Assembly (NCBI GenBank): GCA_017412115.1
Contig: JAFPYR010000017.1
Span: 71,159-135,158 of the forward strand
From: Bacteroidales bacterium
GTDB lineage: Bacteria > Bacteroidota > Bacteroidia > Bacteroidales > UBA3824
Direction of reading: 5' to 3'
Length of the DNA stretch: 64,000 nt
Shown here: in pieces, positions 51,348 to 61,300 of the stretch
Position numbering within the stretch: position 1 is the stretch's first letter
How the letters are laid out: each line of letters opens with the position of its first letter
The notes under the pieces: model-generated
What the model saw: only the letters and a program-made list of their open reading frames with translations
What the model was told of the DNA's origin: nothing
The model's database searches: none
Translations under genes and position numbers: made by a program

Positions 51348-53051
51348 CTATTTATAACCCGGATTTTGTTCGATTACAGCATCTTTGTTGAGCTGAATTT
51401 CAGACAAAGGAATAGGCAACAAAGTATGAATGTTTTCGTCAAAACCCGTAATCCGCTTTGAATCTACGCCTTCTGGGCATTTATCCATTACCATTTTAAC
51501 ACGCTCAGCAAGTTTTTTAGTCCTACAAAGCGTATAACGGCGGTTTTCCTCTCCAACAAGTTCTCGGATTCTTTCATCAAGAATAAAATCCAAAGTCATC
51601 TCAGAGGCTGAAACTACTCCCGCCTGAGGATCTCCGCCCTCTTGTTCACGGTATTCCTTAAATGCACGGTCTCTTAAAACATTGATGTCATCGGCAGCGC
51701 CCTGAGTATTATCTTGCATAACTCTTGCTTCAGCTCTCAAAAGATAAGCATCAGCCAAACGCATTAAAGGCCAATCCTTTACCATCGCCCAACCGAAATC
51801 TTCAGTAGGATCATAAGCTCCCCATTTTGTACAATGAGGATACATCACATTAAGCGTATCTTGTTTTCTACAATGAACTAAATCTCCGGTTTTAACAGAA
51901 ATTTTTGTCAGGCCTTCCGTTTTCCCTGCTTTCTCATCTTCTTCTGAAACATCAACCCTGAAACCGTCAGCATCAATATAATATTCGCCCGTCCAATCCG
52001 GCTTGTTGTACCATAAATTGCGACGGATATTATAATTGGAATTTCTGATGTCGCCTTTCTGATAAAGTCCGTATTTTACATAATTGCTTAACCTTAATCT
52101 ACCGTTTCCACGACCACCCAACGAGTCGGCATTTTGCATACCTTCTATTTTATGAAACGCTGCAACCCAATTTCTACGCTGCTGAGGAGCAGAAATCGTA
52201 CCGCCCGAAACTGTTTTGTCGTATTCCATTTGAAAAATCCAAATAGCTTCTGTATTATTCTGACTTCTGCGCTGATTGCCCCAACGGAACATATCACTAT
52301 AATAATCACCGCCCTCCGACAAAAACTTTCCGTAACGCTCCTGAATAAGGCTGTAATTACCTTCGTCAATTACCGGCGATACTATATCCTCAGCTTCTTT
52401 GTATTTTCCCATTCTAAGATAAGCCTCAGCTGCAAGAATACGCGCACAATCTTTATTTATGCGGCTTTCCGTAATAGTTTTACCAACACCAGGAAGATTT
52501 CCAACAGCATTATTCAAATCCGAAATTATAAGAGCATCTATTTTTGAAATATCTTCTCTAACATAATCAGTTCTCGGTTTTGATATGGTTTGAGTAACAA
52601 GCGGGACCTTACCCCAAAAAGTTACCAACATATTATAAGAATAAGCTCTAAAAAATTCCGCCTCGGCTTTTTCCTCCGGAGTTGCCATTTCAGAGGAAAT
52701 TATAATGTTAGCATTGTTAATAATTTTATAAAGATAATTCCAAAGATGAGATACGCCTGCATTTTCTGAATTTAACGAAGCATACTGATAAAACGGAATT
52801 TCAACGCGATCAACATCACCAGGGGCACCGACATCAGTACCGTCTTGAAAACACCCTACAAAACCTTGGGAATCAGACCAACCCCATAATTCAGCAAATT
52901 GACGGTGAAGTCCTATAATTTTCGCCTCAACATCCTCTATATCAACAGAATATGAGGAATACATCTGTTCGTCCAAAAAACTTTCTTTGCACGAGCTAAA
53001 ACCCGTTATTGCAACAGCGGCAATGCCGTATATTATTTTTTGTATTTTCAT
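51348..53051 (-). CDS. SusD/RagB-family nutrient-binding lipoprotein
   Basis: 567 residues. Lipoprotein signal with FSSC (Cys21). The SusD fold is recognisable from AEAEFFRAYSYNMLVTFWGKVPLVTQ, ILAAEAYLRMGKYKEAE, and RLADAYLLRAEARV, with FILDERIRELVGEENRRY near the C-terminus. It binds ligand on the surface as the lid over its SusC partner. No glycoside hydrolase, sulfatase, protease or anti-sigma gene lies nearby, so the substrate cannot be inferred. Confidence 0.95.
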   Translation of the reverse strand: MKIQKIIYGIAAVAITGFSSCKESFLDEQMYSSYSVDIEDVEAKIIGLHRQFAELWGWSDSQGFVGCFQDGTDVGAPGDVDRVEIPFYQYASLNSENAGVSHLWNYLYKIINNANIIISSEMATPEEKAEAEFFRAYSYNMLVTFWGKVPLVTQTISKPRTDYVREDISKIDALIISDLNNAVGNLPGVGKTITESRINKDCARILAAEAYLRMGKYKEAEDIVSPVIDEGNYSLIQERYGKFLSEGGDYYSDMFRWGNQRRSQNNTEAIWIFQMEYDKTVSGGTISAPQQRRNWVAAFHKIEGMQNADSLGGRGNGRLRLSNYVKYGLYQKGDIRNSNYNIRRNLWYNKPDWTGEYYIDADGFRVDVSEEDEKAGKTEGLTKISVKTGDLVHCRKQDTLNVMYPHCTKWGAYDPTEDFGWAMVKDWPLMRLADAYLLRAEARVMQDNTQGAADDINVLRDRAFKEYREQEGGDPQAGVVSASEMTLDFILDERIRELVGEENRRYTLCRTKKLAERVKMVMDKCPEGVDSKRITGFDENIHTLLPIPLSEIQLNKDAVIEQNPGYK

Positions 53052-53094
53052 CTTTTTCCTTTTTTTAAAAACTTACAATTAATTCTCTTAATTG

Positions 53095-53129
53095 TCAATT
53101 ATCAATTATCAATTGTCAATTGTCAATTA
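53095..53129. repeat. Heptamer tandem repeat at the susC stop
   Basis: Five copies of TCAATT plus A or G (53095-53129), the last overlapping the susC stop codon at 53127. Between susC and susD. Confidence 0.7.
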
Positions 53130-56100
53130 AAACGTTATATTAGCACCGAAAACAACACTCTTTGTCATAGGATAATTGTTTTCGTAACCGCCCCAACCGC
53201 GCTGAGTTAAATCAGCTTCAGGATCCCAGCCTTTCCATTTTGTAAAAGTAGCAAGATTACGTCCTGTTACATATAAAACTAACGAACCGATATGCATTTT
53301 TTCAACAGCTTTTGCGGAGAAAGTATAACTCAAGGTTACGTCCTTAATTCTCGTAAAACTTGCATCACACGGGAAACCGTAGTTCCAATGGTTGGAGGTT
53401 TTAGAAAGCGAACGGTATTCGTTACTTCTGTTTTCAGGAGTCCAATAACCGATTTCCGTCGTAAAATTTCTACGTCCCATTTCATCTCCCGCCGTTGCAA
53501 GCAATGAATTGTTACGCTTAATGCCTTGAACTGTTGAGATAAAAATACTCAAGGTAAAACCTTTGTAAGTTAAAGTGTTAGTAAGACCGGCTGTCCATTT
53601 CGGCGAAGTCTGTCCTTGAATAGTTTTGTCAGCATCAGGAGTAATACTACCATCGCCGTCTATATCTCTTAGTTTTACATCTCCGGGGTTAGCAGTAGGA
53701 TCGTGTGTCAAATGTTCTCCTCTTTGAATTTCGTCTTCCTGCCAAATGCCTTCCATTTCGTAATCATAAATTACACCGATAGGCTGCCCGATAAACCAAC
53801 GGTTACCTATATCATCTTTACCATCACCGTAAAGATCTACAATTTCGTTTTTGTTATATGAAAATACGAAGTCTGATTTCCATTCAAATTTCTTTTTAAC
53901 GATATTGTGAGTACAAAGCGTTAATTCAACACCAGTATTTTTGGTTTCGCCCATATTGGTCATAACACTTTCATAACCGGAAGCCCTAGGCAAATTTCTG
54001 CGTAAAAGCAAATTAGTAGTATTCGCAGAATAAACATCAATATTTCCTGAAAAACGATTTCTTATAAAACCAAAATCCAATCCAACATTGAATGTTTTAG
54101 TAGTTTCCCAAGAAAGTCCTGAATTTCCAAGTTCACTTTTTGTCCAAATTGCAGAAATAGATTTGCCGTCCATAGCCAAAAGACCATCATTCATTTTTCC
54201 GATAGTTTCATAAACACTGATAGCCTCGTTTCCGGCAATTCCGTAAGAAACCCTCAATTTGAGATTACTAAACGTATTGGAAACAGAGTTCATAAAACTT
54301 TCGTTAGAAATATTCCAACCTAAAGCAACGGATGGGAACACACCGTATTTGTTATCAGGTCCGAAAACAGAAGAACCGTCACGCCTTACTGTAAAAGTAA
54401 ATAAGTAACGACTTGCATACGAATAGTTTATTCTACCCATTTGCGATACGGTATTGTACTTGTCGGAATAAGAATCTGAGGTTTGCGTTTGAGCACCGCC
54501 AAGGTTGTGCCAAAGAAGTTCTTCGTTAACAAACTTAGAACCACCAGAGGAATTGTTATGATATTTTCTGCCACCTGAGGCATAAAGAAGTGTTATGTCC
54601 AAATGATTAACTTCACGGAAATCTTTGTTGTAACTAATAATATTTTCAGCAGTAAAACTTTGAGTTTCTGCATTATAAATATAACCATAACCACCATCGT
54701 TGTTATTTTGCTCTTTCCCGTTAAAATAAGCCTCACGTTCGGGAAGATATGTAAAACCGAAATTGAATTTATAATGCAAACCATCAAAAGCATGAATAAT
54801 TTTACCAAAATCCAAATCGGCAAAACCGTTAAGATTAACATTCCAAGACCTTCGTTCATGGTCTTGATTAACGTCTTTCATCGGGTTGAAAAACAATTGT
54901 TCACTCTCCATAGGATAAATGCAATAAGAGCCGTCAGACTCTAAAAGCTTTCCATAAGGACTCATGGCCTCTGCCATAAGGAAATTAACCCTTCCGCCGT
55001 CTTTGTTATGAGAAACTATATAAGAATTTGTTCCGATTTTCAGATAATTAGTAACGTCGGCATCAATATTGGTTCTAATAGAAATGCGTTTGTAATTATA
55101 TCCTTTCAAAATACCTTTTTGATCCATGTAATCGCCGGAAATGTAATAATGGTGGTTTTCTGTTCCTCCGCTGATTACAACATTATGGTTTTGAATAATA
55201 CCCGTGCGAGATGCCTCACCATAAATCCAATCGGTTTCTATTCCGAAAGCCTGATTATTTATTTCGGCCTCGTTTTTAACAAAACTATTAATCATAGTTT
55301 CGCCGGGATTCTGTGCCACATAATCTCTATAACGCTGCGTCATCTGCTCTCCGTCACAAAACTCAAGTTTTTTGGCGAAATCTTCTACTCCGAAATAACC
55401 ATTATATGCGATTTTAGGTTTGCCTTCCTTGCCTTTTTTGGTTGTAATAAGGATAACGCCGTTTGCACCGTTAGTACCGTAAATAGCTGTTGCAGAAGCA
55501 TCTTTCAAAATTTCAATAGACTCGATGTCGCTAGGATTGATATCGTTGAGCGAGCCACCGCTTTTGCTGATAGGAATACCGTCTACGACAACGTAAGGAC
55601 CTGTTCCGGCATTAATAGAATTGCGTCCGCGAACCAAAGTTACGGGAGAATCACCCGGAATGGACGAACCCTGTGATACATTAACACCGGCTGCCACTCC
55701 TTGAACGGCTTGCATAGCATTAGCAACGGGAATCCTCGAAAGTCTCTCTTCTTCAACCGAGGCTACCGAACCCGTAACGTCAGATTTCTTCTGAACACCG
55801 TAACCTACAACTACAACTTCGTCGTGCGAAATATCATCCTCACGCAAAAAAACATTAACAGTTTCACCCGGATTGAATTTAATCTCTTGCGTCTCAAAAC
55901 CAATGTAAGAAATTACAAGCACTCCGGGCACATCAGCAATAATTAAGAAATTTCCGTCAATATCGGAAATAGTACCATTGTTAGTACCCTTAATATAAAT
56001 CGTCGCACCTATAACGGGGTCGCCATTATGATCCGTAATATTACCTTTTACGGATTTTTGTTGCACCTGTGTTACCGCCTGCGCATCAACTCTCAAAGAG

Positions 56101-56156
56101 GGAGTCAGGAAAATTCCTGTTGTTAAGGCGAATGTCAAAATTTTTAAATAGTTCAT
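53127..56156 (-). CDS. SusC/RagA-family TonB-linked outer-membrane transporter
   Basis: 1009 residues. Signal peptide (ends near VDAQ, residue 26), then a carboxypeptidase-regulatory-like domain (about 36-107, VKGNITDHNGDPVIGATI). A DEVVVVGYG segment (112-120) precedes the plug with SIEILKDASATAIYGTNGANGVILITTKKG, and a 22-strand barrel follows, ending with Phe. This is the pore subunit of a SusCD 'pedal-bin' transporter. It lacks the extra N-terminal STN domain, so it is not expected to signal to an anti-sigma factor. It is followed by susD after about 75 bp. Confidence 0.96.
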   Translation of the reverse strand: MNYLKILTFALTTGIFLTPSLRVDAQAVTQVQQKSVKGNITDHNGDPVIGATIYIKGTNNGTISDIDGNFLIIADVPGVLVISYIGFETQEIKFNPGETVNVFLREDDISHDEVVVVGYGVQKKSDVTGSVASVEEERLSRIPVANAMQAVQGVAAGVNVSQGSSIPGDSPVTLVRGRNSINAGTGPYVVVDGIPISKSGGSLNDINPSDIESIEILKDASATAIYGTNGANGVILITTKKGKEGKPKIAYNGYFGVEDFAKKLEFCDGEQMTQRYRDYVAQNPGETMINSFVKNEAEINNQAFGIETDWIYGEASRTGIIQNHNVVISGGTENHHYYISGDYMDQKGILKGYNYKRISIRTNIDADVTNYLKIGTNSYIVSHNKDGGRVNFLMAEAMSPYGKLLESDGSYCIYPMESEQLFFNPMKDVNQDHERRSWNVNLNGFADLDFGKIIHAFDGLHYKFNFGFTYLPEREAYFNGKEQNNNDGGYGYIYNAETQSFTAENIISYNKDFREVNHLDITLLYASGGRKYHNNSSGGSKFVNEELLWHNLGGAQTQTSDSYSDKYNTVSQMGRINYSYASRYLFTFTVRRDGSSVFGPDNKYGVFPSVALGWNISNESFMNSVSNTFSNLKLRVSYGIAGNEAISVYETIGKMNDGLLAMDGKSISAIWTKSELGNSGLSWETTKTFNVGLDFGFIRNRFSGNIDVYSANTTNLLLRRNLPRASGYESVMTNMGETKNTGVELTLCTHNIVKKKFEWKSDFVFSYNKNEIVDLYGDGKDDIGNRWFIGQPIGVIYDYEMEGIWQEDEIQRGEHLTHDPTANPGDVKLRDIDGDGSITPDADKTIQGQTSPKWTAGLTNTLTYKGFTLSIFISTVQGIKRNNSLLATAGDEMGRRNFTTEIGYWTPENRSNEYRSLSKTSNHWNYGFPCDASFTRIKDVTLSYTFSAKAVEKMHIGSLVLYVTGRNLATFTKWKGWDPEADLTQRGWGGYENNYPMTKSVVFGANITF

Positions 56157-56277
56157 AAGTTTTCTTATTCTGGTTAATAATTAAACATATTTATCACTAT
56201 ATTTTGGTAATCAACAATTAATTACCTATATGTTCTTTTTTCGGAGCTATTAGTTATTTGTAACAAAAAAAATTAAG

Positions 56278-58557
56278 TTAATTTTTGATTATAGTCATAT
56301 TTGCCGCTGCATATTTGAGCAGTAAATTTTTTCTGCCGACACTCATAAAATCGACCGAAATTGTCGTATCATTGCCGGTTTTATTGACTGCGGCTATCTT
56401 ACCGCGTCCGAATTTATCATGTTGAACCTCAACACCTTCTTTAAAAAGACTTTCGTCCGTTTTAGGTTTTCCAAGATTGCCGAAACGGAAAGAAGAAAGT
56501 TTTTTAAGATTTTTTTCTTCCGCAATTTTCGTCAGCGAATTAGGATGACGTTTCATCGAAAACGGATGATCAGAGGCTTGAAACATAGATTCTCCGCCGA
56601 TTCCGTAATCCAAATAACGGCTGTCAATCTCCTTTATAAACCTTGAAGGCGATGCCGGTGTTAATTGTCCCCATTTATAACGCATTCTGGCAAAAGAAAC
56701 GGTAAGTTTTTTTTGAGCTCTTGTTACCGCCACATAAAAAAGTCTGCGCTCCTCCTCCAAATCCTTGTTTGACATCACAGACCTCGCTGAAGGGAATAGT
56801 CCCTCCTCTACTCCTGCCAAATAAACGTTCTTAAATTCCAAACCTTTTGAAGAGTGAATCGTTAAAAGCGAAACCTTATTGAAATCGCCTTTATCCTCAT
56901 CGGCATCTGTCATAAGTGAAACATCATCAAGATATTGTGCTAACAATAATTCCTGACCGCTGTCGTTTTTATGAGCCTCACACATGGCTTTGATACCGTT
57001 CAAAAGTTCCTGTATATTCTCGTAACGAGACTGTCCCTCAGGTGTTTTGTCCGAACTCAAATCCTGCAAAATACCTGATTCTGAGGCAATTTTCATCGCC
57101 GCCTGATAAGCGTTAGAGGTCAATGAAAAATTATGAAACGAAAAAACTAATTTCATAAAACCCGCAACAGCATTCAACGTCCTCGGTGAAATCTTAGAAT
57201 CAAACTGAGAAATCTGTGCCACAGTGTTCCAAATACTCAAACCATTTTGAGTGGAAATTGCAGAAATTTTTTCCATCGTCGTATCACCAATTCCACGTTT
57301 TGGATAATTAACGACTCTCAAAAACGCCTCATCATCGTTTCCGTTTACGGCAAGTCTTAAATACGAAATCAAATCTTTGACCTCTTTGCGCTGATAAAAC
57401 GATAATCCACCGTAAATTTTGTACGGAATAGAACGTTTCATAAGCGATTCCTCAAGTATTCTTGATTGCGCATTAGTGCGGTAAAGTATCGCAAAATCAG
57501 CATAGCCGTCAGCCTGACCGTCTGAAATTTTTTTCAAAATATCAGCGGCAATATTAAAACCTTCCTCATTGTCAGCTGCGTTTTCCATAACACGGATTTT
57601 ATCGCCGGTTTCGTTTTCGGAAAAAGAATTCTTTTTCATCTGACGCGAATTGCAAGCAATAACCGTATTAGCAGCATTAACAATAGTTTGAGTACTACGG
57701 TAGTTTTGTTCAAGTTTAAAAATCTGTGCCTCTTTATAATCTTTTTTGAAATTCAGAATGTTTTCTATCTGCGCACCACGAAACGAGTAAATACTTTGAG
57801 CATCGTCGCCAACCACAAAAACGTGACGGTGAACGTTTGCCAAGGCTTTAACAATATTGTACTGAACAGAATTAGTATCCTGATACTCATCAACCAAAAT
57901 ATATTTGAACTTTCCGGCATATTTTTGGACAACATCAGGATTGTTTCTGAATAAAATCTGCGTTTGCAACAATAAATCGTCAAAATCCATAGCATTAGCG
58001 GATTTACATTTTTTGACGTAGATTTTATAAATCTTCGCAATAAGCGGTTTTTGAGCGTTGCAATCGTCAGCGTAATAAGGACTTGTTTCGTATTCGTCGG
58101 AGGTGATAAGTCCGTTTTTGGCGGTTGTAATGCGGTTGTAAACCTCGTTTACGGGATATTTTTTATCATCAAGTTTTAAGTCTTTAACAATGCCTTTAAC
58201 AAGTTTTTTAGCATCCTCGGCATCATAAATCGTAAAATTCGGTTTATATTCCGTTTTAGAGATTTCCATCCTTAGGATTTTCAAGAAAATGGAGTGAAAG
58301 GTTCCCATCCAAAGCGAAGCAGATTTTTCTTCGCCGATTTTTTGAGCGATTCTTTCCTTCATCTCCCTTGCCGCTTTGTTAGTAAAAGTGATTGCAAGAA
58401 TGTTCCAAGGCTGATAACCGTTTTCCAAAAGGTGCATAATTTTGTAAGTGAGCACCCTTGTTTTGCCCGAACCTGCACCAGCTATTACCAAAGCCGGTCC
58501 GTCAATATATTCTACAGCCGCCCTTTGCGGCTCGTTCAATTCGTCCAAATATGACAT
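56278..58557 (-). CDS. UvrD/PcrA-type superfamily 1 DNA helicase
   Basis: A 759-residue helicase. The Walker A AGAGSGKTR (26-34), motif II VDEYQDTN, motif III DDAQSIYSFRGA, motif IV FKLEQNYRST, motif V SSKGLEFKNVY and motif VI YVAVTRAQKKL are all readable. It unwinds DNA 3'-5' in repair and replication restart. A C-terminal Tudor-like end with KFGRGKI matches PcrA. It is about 100 bp downstream of mreD on the same strand, an unusual position. Confidence 0.95.
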   Translation of the reverse strand: MSYLDELNEPQRAAVEYIDGPALVIAGAGSGKTRVLTYKIMHLLENGYQPWNILAITFTNKAAREMKERIAQKIGEEKSASLWMGTFHSIFLKILRMEISKTEYKPNFTIYDAEDAKKLVKGIVKDLKLDDKKYPVNEVYNRITTAKNGLITSDEYETSPYYADDCNAQKPLIAKIYKIYVKKCKSANAMDFDDLLLQTQILFRNNPDVVQKYAGKFKYILVDEYQDTNSVQYNIVKALANVHRHVFVVGDDAQSIYSFRGAQIENILNFKKDYKEAQIFKLEQNYRSTQTIVNAANTVIACNSRQMKKNSFSENETGDKIRVMENAADNEEGFNIAADILKKISDGQADGYADFAILYRTNAQSRILEESLMKRSIPYKIYGGLSFYQRKEVKDLISYLRLAVNGNDDEAFLRVVNYPKRGIGDTTMEKISAISTQNGLSIWNTVAQISQFDSKISPRTLNAVAGFMKLVFSFHNFSLTSNAYQAAMKIASESGILQDLSSDKTPEGQSRYENIQELLNGIKAMCEAHKNDSGQELLLAQYLDDVSLMTDADEDKGDFNKVSLLTIHSSKGLEFKNVYLAGVEEGLFPSARSVMSNKDLEEERRLFYVAVTRAQKKLTVSFARMRYKWGQLTPASPSRFIKEIDSRYLDYGIGGESMFQASDHPFSMKRHPNSLTKIAEEKNLKKLSSFRFGNLGKPKTDESLFKEGVEVQHDKFGRGKIAAVNKTGNDTTISVDFMSVGRKNLLLKYAAANMTIIKN

Positions 58558-58658
58558 TTTATAAAAGTTCTTTCATTTTTGATAATACGGATAAAACGAA
58601 AAAAAGTTCGCTAAAAACCGTATAAAATTATGATAATTTTTTGCCTTTGATAAGATAA

Positions 58659-59171
58659 TTACTTTCGATATGCGATGTATTGCGCAAAAATAACGAAAAC
58701 TTCAGTACAAATACTCGTGAAAATAATTTTCAACAAAGTACGCAAAAAGTTTTCAAAACCGAAAGCATCCAACATAAAATATGCTGCATGATGAACAACT
58801 ATCAACGGAACGGAATAACTCAAAAACCAACTAAAGCCCATTTCCATCAGATAAGGATGCGTTCCGTTTTCGTAACCGTCCCTCGGAGCTATAATATCGA
58901 GGACTTTTATCCTCAAAAACGCTGTAACCACCGAAGCGGCAGAATTCAAGCCCGGCGTATCACAAAAAATATCAACAGAATATCCCAAAATAAAACCAAA
59001 AACCAACTGAAGCCAAAGAGGGACTTCGTATGGCACTACAAGGATAAAAAGCACATAAAACAAAGGTGTAATACCAAGCGAACTGATATTGATATTATTA
59101 AACACCATTATCTGTGCAAGTACAAGCACAATGTATGTCAGTAATATTTTAGAATATGCTCTGATGTCCAT
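58659..59171 (-). CDS. mreD: Rod shape-determining protein MreD
   Basis: 170 residues with about five membrane helices, the usual small size. It starts immediately after the mreC stop (TAA followed by ATG), so the two are translationally linked. It belongs to the elongasome with MreB, MreC, PBP2 and RodA. PBP2 and RodA genes do not follow here. Confidence 0.9.
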   Translation of the reverse strand: MDIRAYSKILLTYIVLVLAQIMVFNNINISSLGITPLFYVLFILVVPYEVPLWLQLVFGFILGYSVDIFCDTPGLNSAASVVTAFLRIKVLDIIAPRDGYENGTHPYLMEMGFSWFLSYSVPLIVVHHAAYFMLDAFGFENFLRTLLKIIFTSICTEVFVIFAQYIAYRK

Positions 59172-60008
59172 TTATTGCACAAATTTGTTTTCAAGACTTT
59201 CAAGATTGAGTTGTTCGTCTTGCATAAGATTTTCGATAATAAAAACGTTAGAAACGCATTTCATATCTGTCAAAAGTTTGACATTGATTTTATAGAAATT
59301 GTCTTCGGTATTTTTTTCAAAACTTTCGATTGTAGCAATCGGTATGCCGGGCGGAAAAATCGACGAATAACCGCTCGTTACAACCGTATCCCCTTGATGA
59401 AGCTCCACATGATTAGGAATTTCATTAAGTACGGCTTTGCGATAATCCTCTCCGAGCCAAATTATAGAACCGTAAAAATCGTTTGTTTTAAGTTTTGCAG
59501 AAATACCAATTTTGCGATTTAAGAGCGAAATAGCCGAAGCATAATGCTCGCTAACGGCAACAATAACGCCAACAACACCCGAAGCCGAAATAACTGCCAT
59601 ATCCTCTCTCACGCCGTTTGCACTGCCTTGATCAAGAGTTATAAAATTGTTTTGCCTTGATACTGAGTTCTTTACAACGGAAGCGGTTATGTATCTGTAT
59701 TTCAGTTTTCCCAAAGTGTCAAGCTTGTCATGAAACCTCGCCGTATCAATTATGTAGGAACTGCTTGAGTTGCTTCTGATTTTAGACAACTGCCTCATAA
59801 GGGAAGCGTTTTCCTCCCTTAAATAAAAATATCCGACATAACGCCACGTCAAATCATAAACACGCCCGGCGATATAATTTGCCGAAGTATTGAAAACAGA
59901 ATTTCTTCTGACATCACCTCCAATGAGCGAGGTCAAAGAAATTGCCTCCAACACAACAAAAATCAACAAGATATGTATTCTCTTGAGAAAATTCAGCAGA
60001 CTGTCCAT
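59172..60008 (-). CDS. mreC: Rod shape-determining protein MreC
   Basis: 278 residues from the ATG at 60008, chosen because a cytoplasm-membrane pattern begins there (MDSLLNFLKRIHILLIFVVLEA); the upstream extension to 60089 is rich in Lys, Arg and Phe. A membrane helix (about 9-30) is followed by a coiled coil (about 60-90) and the two beta-barrel domains, with SASGVVGVIVAVSEHYASAI and TSGYSSIFPPGIPIATI. It is the periplasmic scaffold of the elongasome. Confidence 0.93.
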   Translation of the reverse strand: MDSLLNFLKRIHILLIFVVLEAISLTSLIGGDVRRNSVFNTSANYIAGRVYDLTWRYVGYFYLREENASLMRQLSKIRSNSSSSYIIDTARFHDKLDTLGKLKYRYITASVVKNSVSRQNNFITLDQGSANGVREDMAVISASGVVGVIVAVSEHYASAISLLNRKIGISAKLKTNDFYGSIIWLGEDYRKAVLNEIPNHVELHQGDTVVTSGYSSIFPPGIPIATIESFEKNTEDNFYKINVKLLTDMKCVSNVFIIENLMQDEQLNLESLENKFVQ

Positions 60009-60119
60009 TCCAAAAATAAACCACAAAAACCGTTTTCCGTTGTCTTTTCCACGAAAAAGGATTTTTTCTCCTTTCTCTAAAAAAAACAAACAACGGAAAA
60101 CGGCAGGTTAAAATCTTTA

Positions 60120-61142
60120 TTATTTCAATAAGAACGGGAATTTGTCCACGTTTTTCAAAGCAATACCCGTACCCCTTGCAACTGCGTGCAACGGGTCTTC
60201 CGATACTTTAACCGGGAGATTAGTTTTTTCTGCTAACCTCTTGTCAAGACCTCTGAGCAATGCTCCGCCACCTGTCAAATGGATACCGTTTTTGAAAATA
60301 TCCGCATAAAGCTCCGGTGGTGTCTGTTCCAAAACGTTAAGAATTGCCGCTTCTATTTTACCGATTGATTTGTCCAAACAATGCGCAATTTCCTGATAAG
60401 AAATCGGAATTTCAACAGGCAAAGCAGTCATTTGATGAGGACCTCTTACCATATAATCGGCAGGCGGATCTTCCAAATCGGTGATTGCCGAGCCTACGTT
60501 GATTTTGATAGCCTCAGCCGTGCGGTCAAACACTTTAATATTATGCTGATGACGCATATACTCCATAATGTCTTCGGTGAAATCATCACCCGCAATTCTG
60601 ATACTTCTGTTGCAGACAATACCTCCCAAAGAAATAACGGCAATTTCCGTTGTACCGCCGCCTATATCAACAATCATATTGCCCTCAGGCGCCTCAACAT
60701 CAATACCGATACCAAGAGCCGCAGCCATCGGTTCAAAAATCATCCACACTTCTCTTGCTCCGGCGTGTTCGGCAGAATCCCTTACAGCACGTCTTTCAAC
60801 CTCAGTAGAGCCAGAAGGTATGCCGACAACGATTTTAATCGCCGGATTAAAAAGCATTTTCTTACGATTACCCATCTTAATCATGCCCCTAATCATCATC
60901 TCGGCAGCCCTAAAGTCTGCAATAACTCCGTCCCTCAAAGGACGGATTGTCCTGATATTTTCGTGCGTTTTACCGTGCATGAGCTGTGCTTTCATGCCGA
61001 TAGCAATAGTTTTTTCCGTAGTGTGATCTAATGCAACAATACTTGGCTCGTCTACTACAATGCGGTCATGCATTATAATAACGGTATTGGCCGTACCGAG
61101 ATCCATCGCTAATTCCTGTGTCAGAAATGAAAATAATCCCAT
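60120..61142 (-). CDS. mreB: Rod shape-determining protein MreB
   Basis: 340 residues, bacterial actin. MDLGTANT near residue 14 (phosphate 1), VDIGGGTTEIAV (phosphate 2) and LTGGGALLRGLDKRLAE (adenosine) are present, as in the well-studied MreB. It forms filaments that guide side-wall synthesis. It leads mreB-mreC-mreD-uvrD with a -7 box about 100 nt upstream. Confidence 0.98.
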   Translation of the reverse strand: MGLFSFLTQELAMDLGTANTVIIMHDRIVVDEPSIVALDHTTEKTIAIGMKAQLMHGKTHENIRTIRPLRDGVIADFRAAEMMIRGMIKMGNRKKMLFNPAIKIVVGIPSGSTEVERRAVRDSAEHAGAREVWMIFEPMAAALGIGIDVEAPEGNMIVDIGGGTTEIAVISLGGIVCNRSIRIAGDDFTEDIMEYMRHQHNIKVFDRTAEAIKINVGSAITDLEDPPADYMVRGPHQMTALPVEIPISYQEIAHCLDKSIGKIEAAILNVLEQTPPELYADIFKNGIHLTGGGALLRGLDKRLAEKTNLPVKVSEDPLHAVARGTGIALKNVDKFPFLLK

Positions 61143-61242
61143 TCTTTAAATTCTTTTTCAATGTTGTCAATCACATAAAAGATTTTGGTGTTTTTGGCTC
61201 GATTTTTGTATTAAATCAAGTTTATACTTCCCTTATGCGTTG

Positions 61243-61250
61243 CAAATATA
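61243..61250 (-). promoter_or_regulatory. -7 box upstream of mreB
   Basis: TATATTTG on the minus strand, about 100 nt before the ATG. Confidence 0.5.
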
Positions 61251-61300
61251 AAATATTTTTTTATCAAATGCTCTAATTTTTTGAAGTTTTTTTTATTTTT

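Noticed and set aside
54603-55946. Long plus-strand frames opposite susC
   Set aside because: They are antisense to a fully conserved SusC protein and show no family features.
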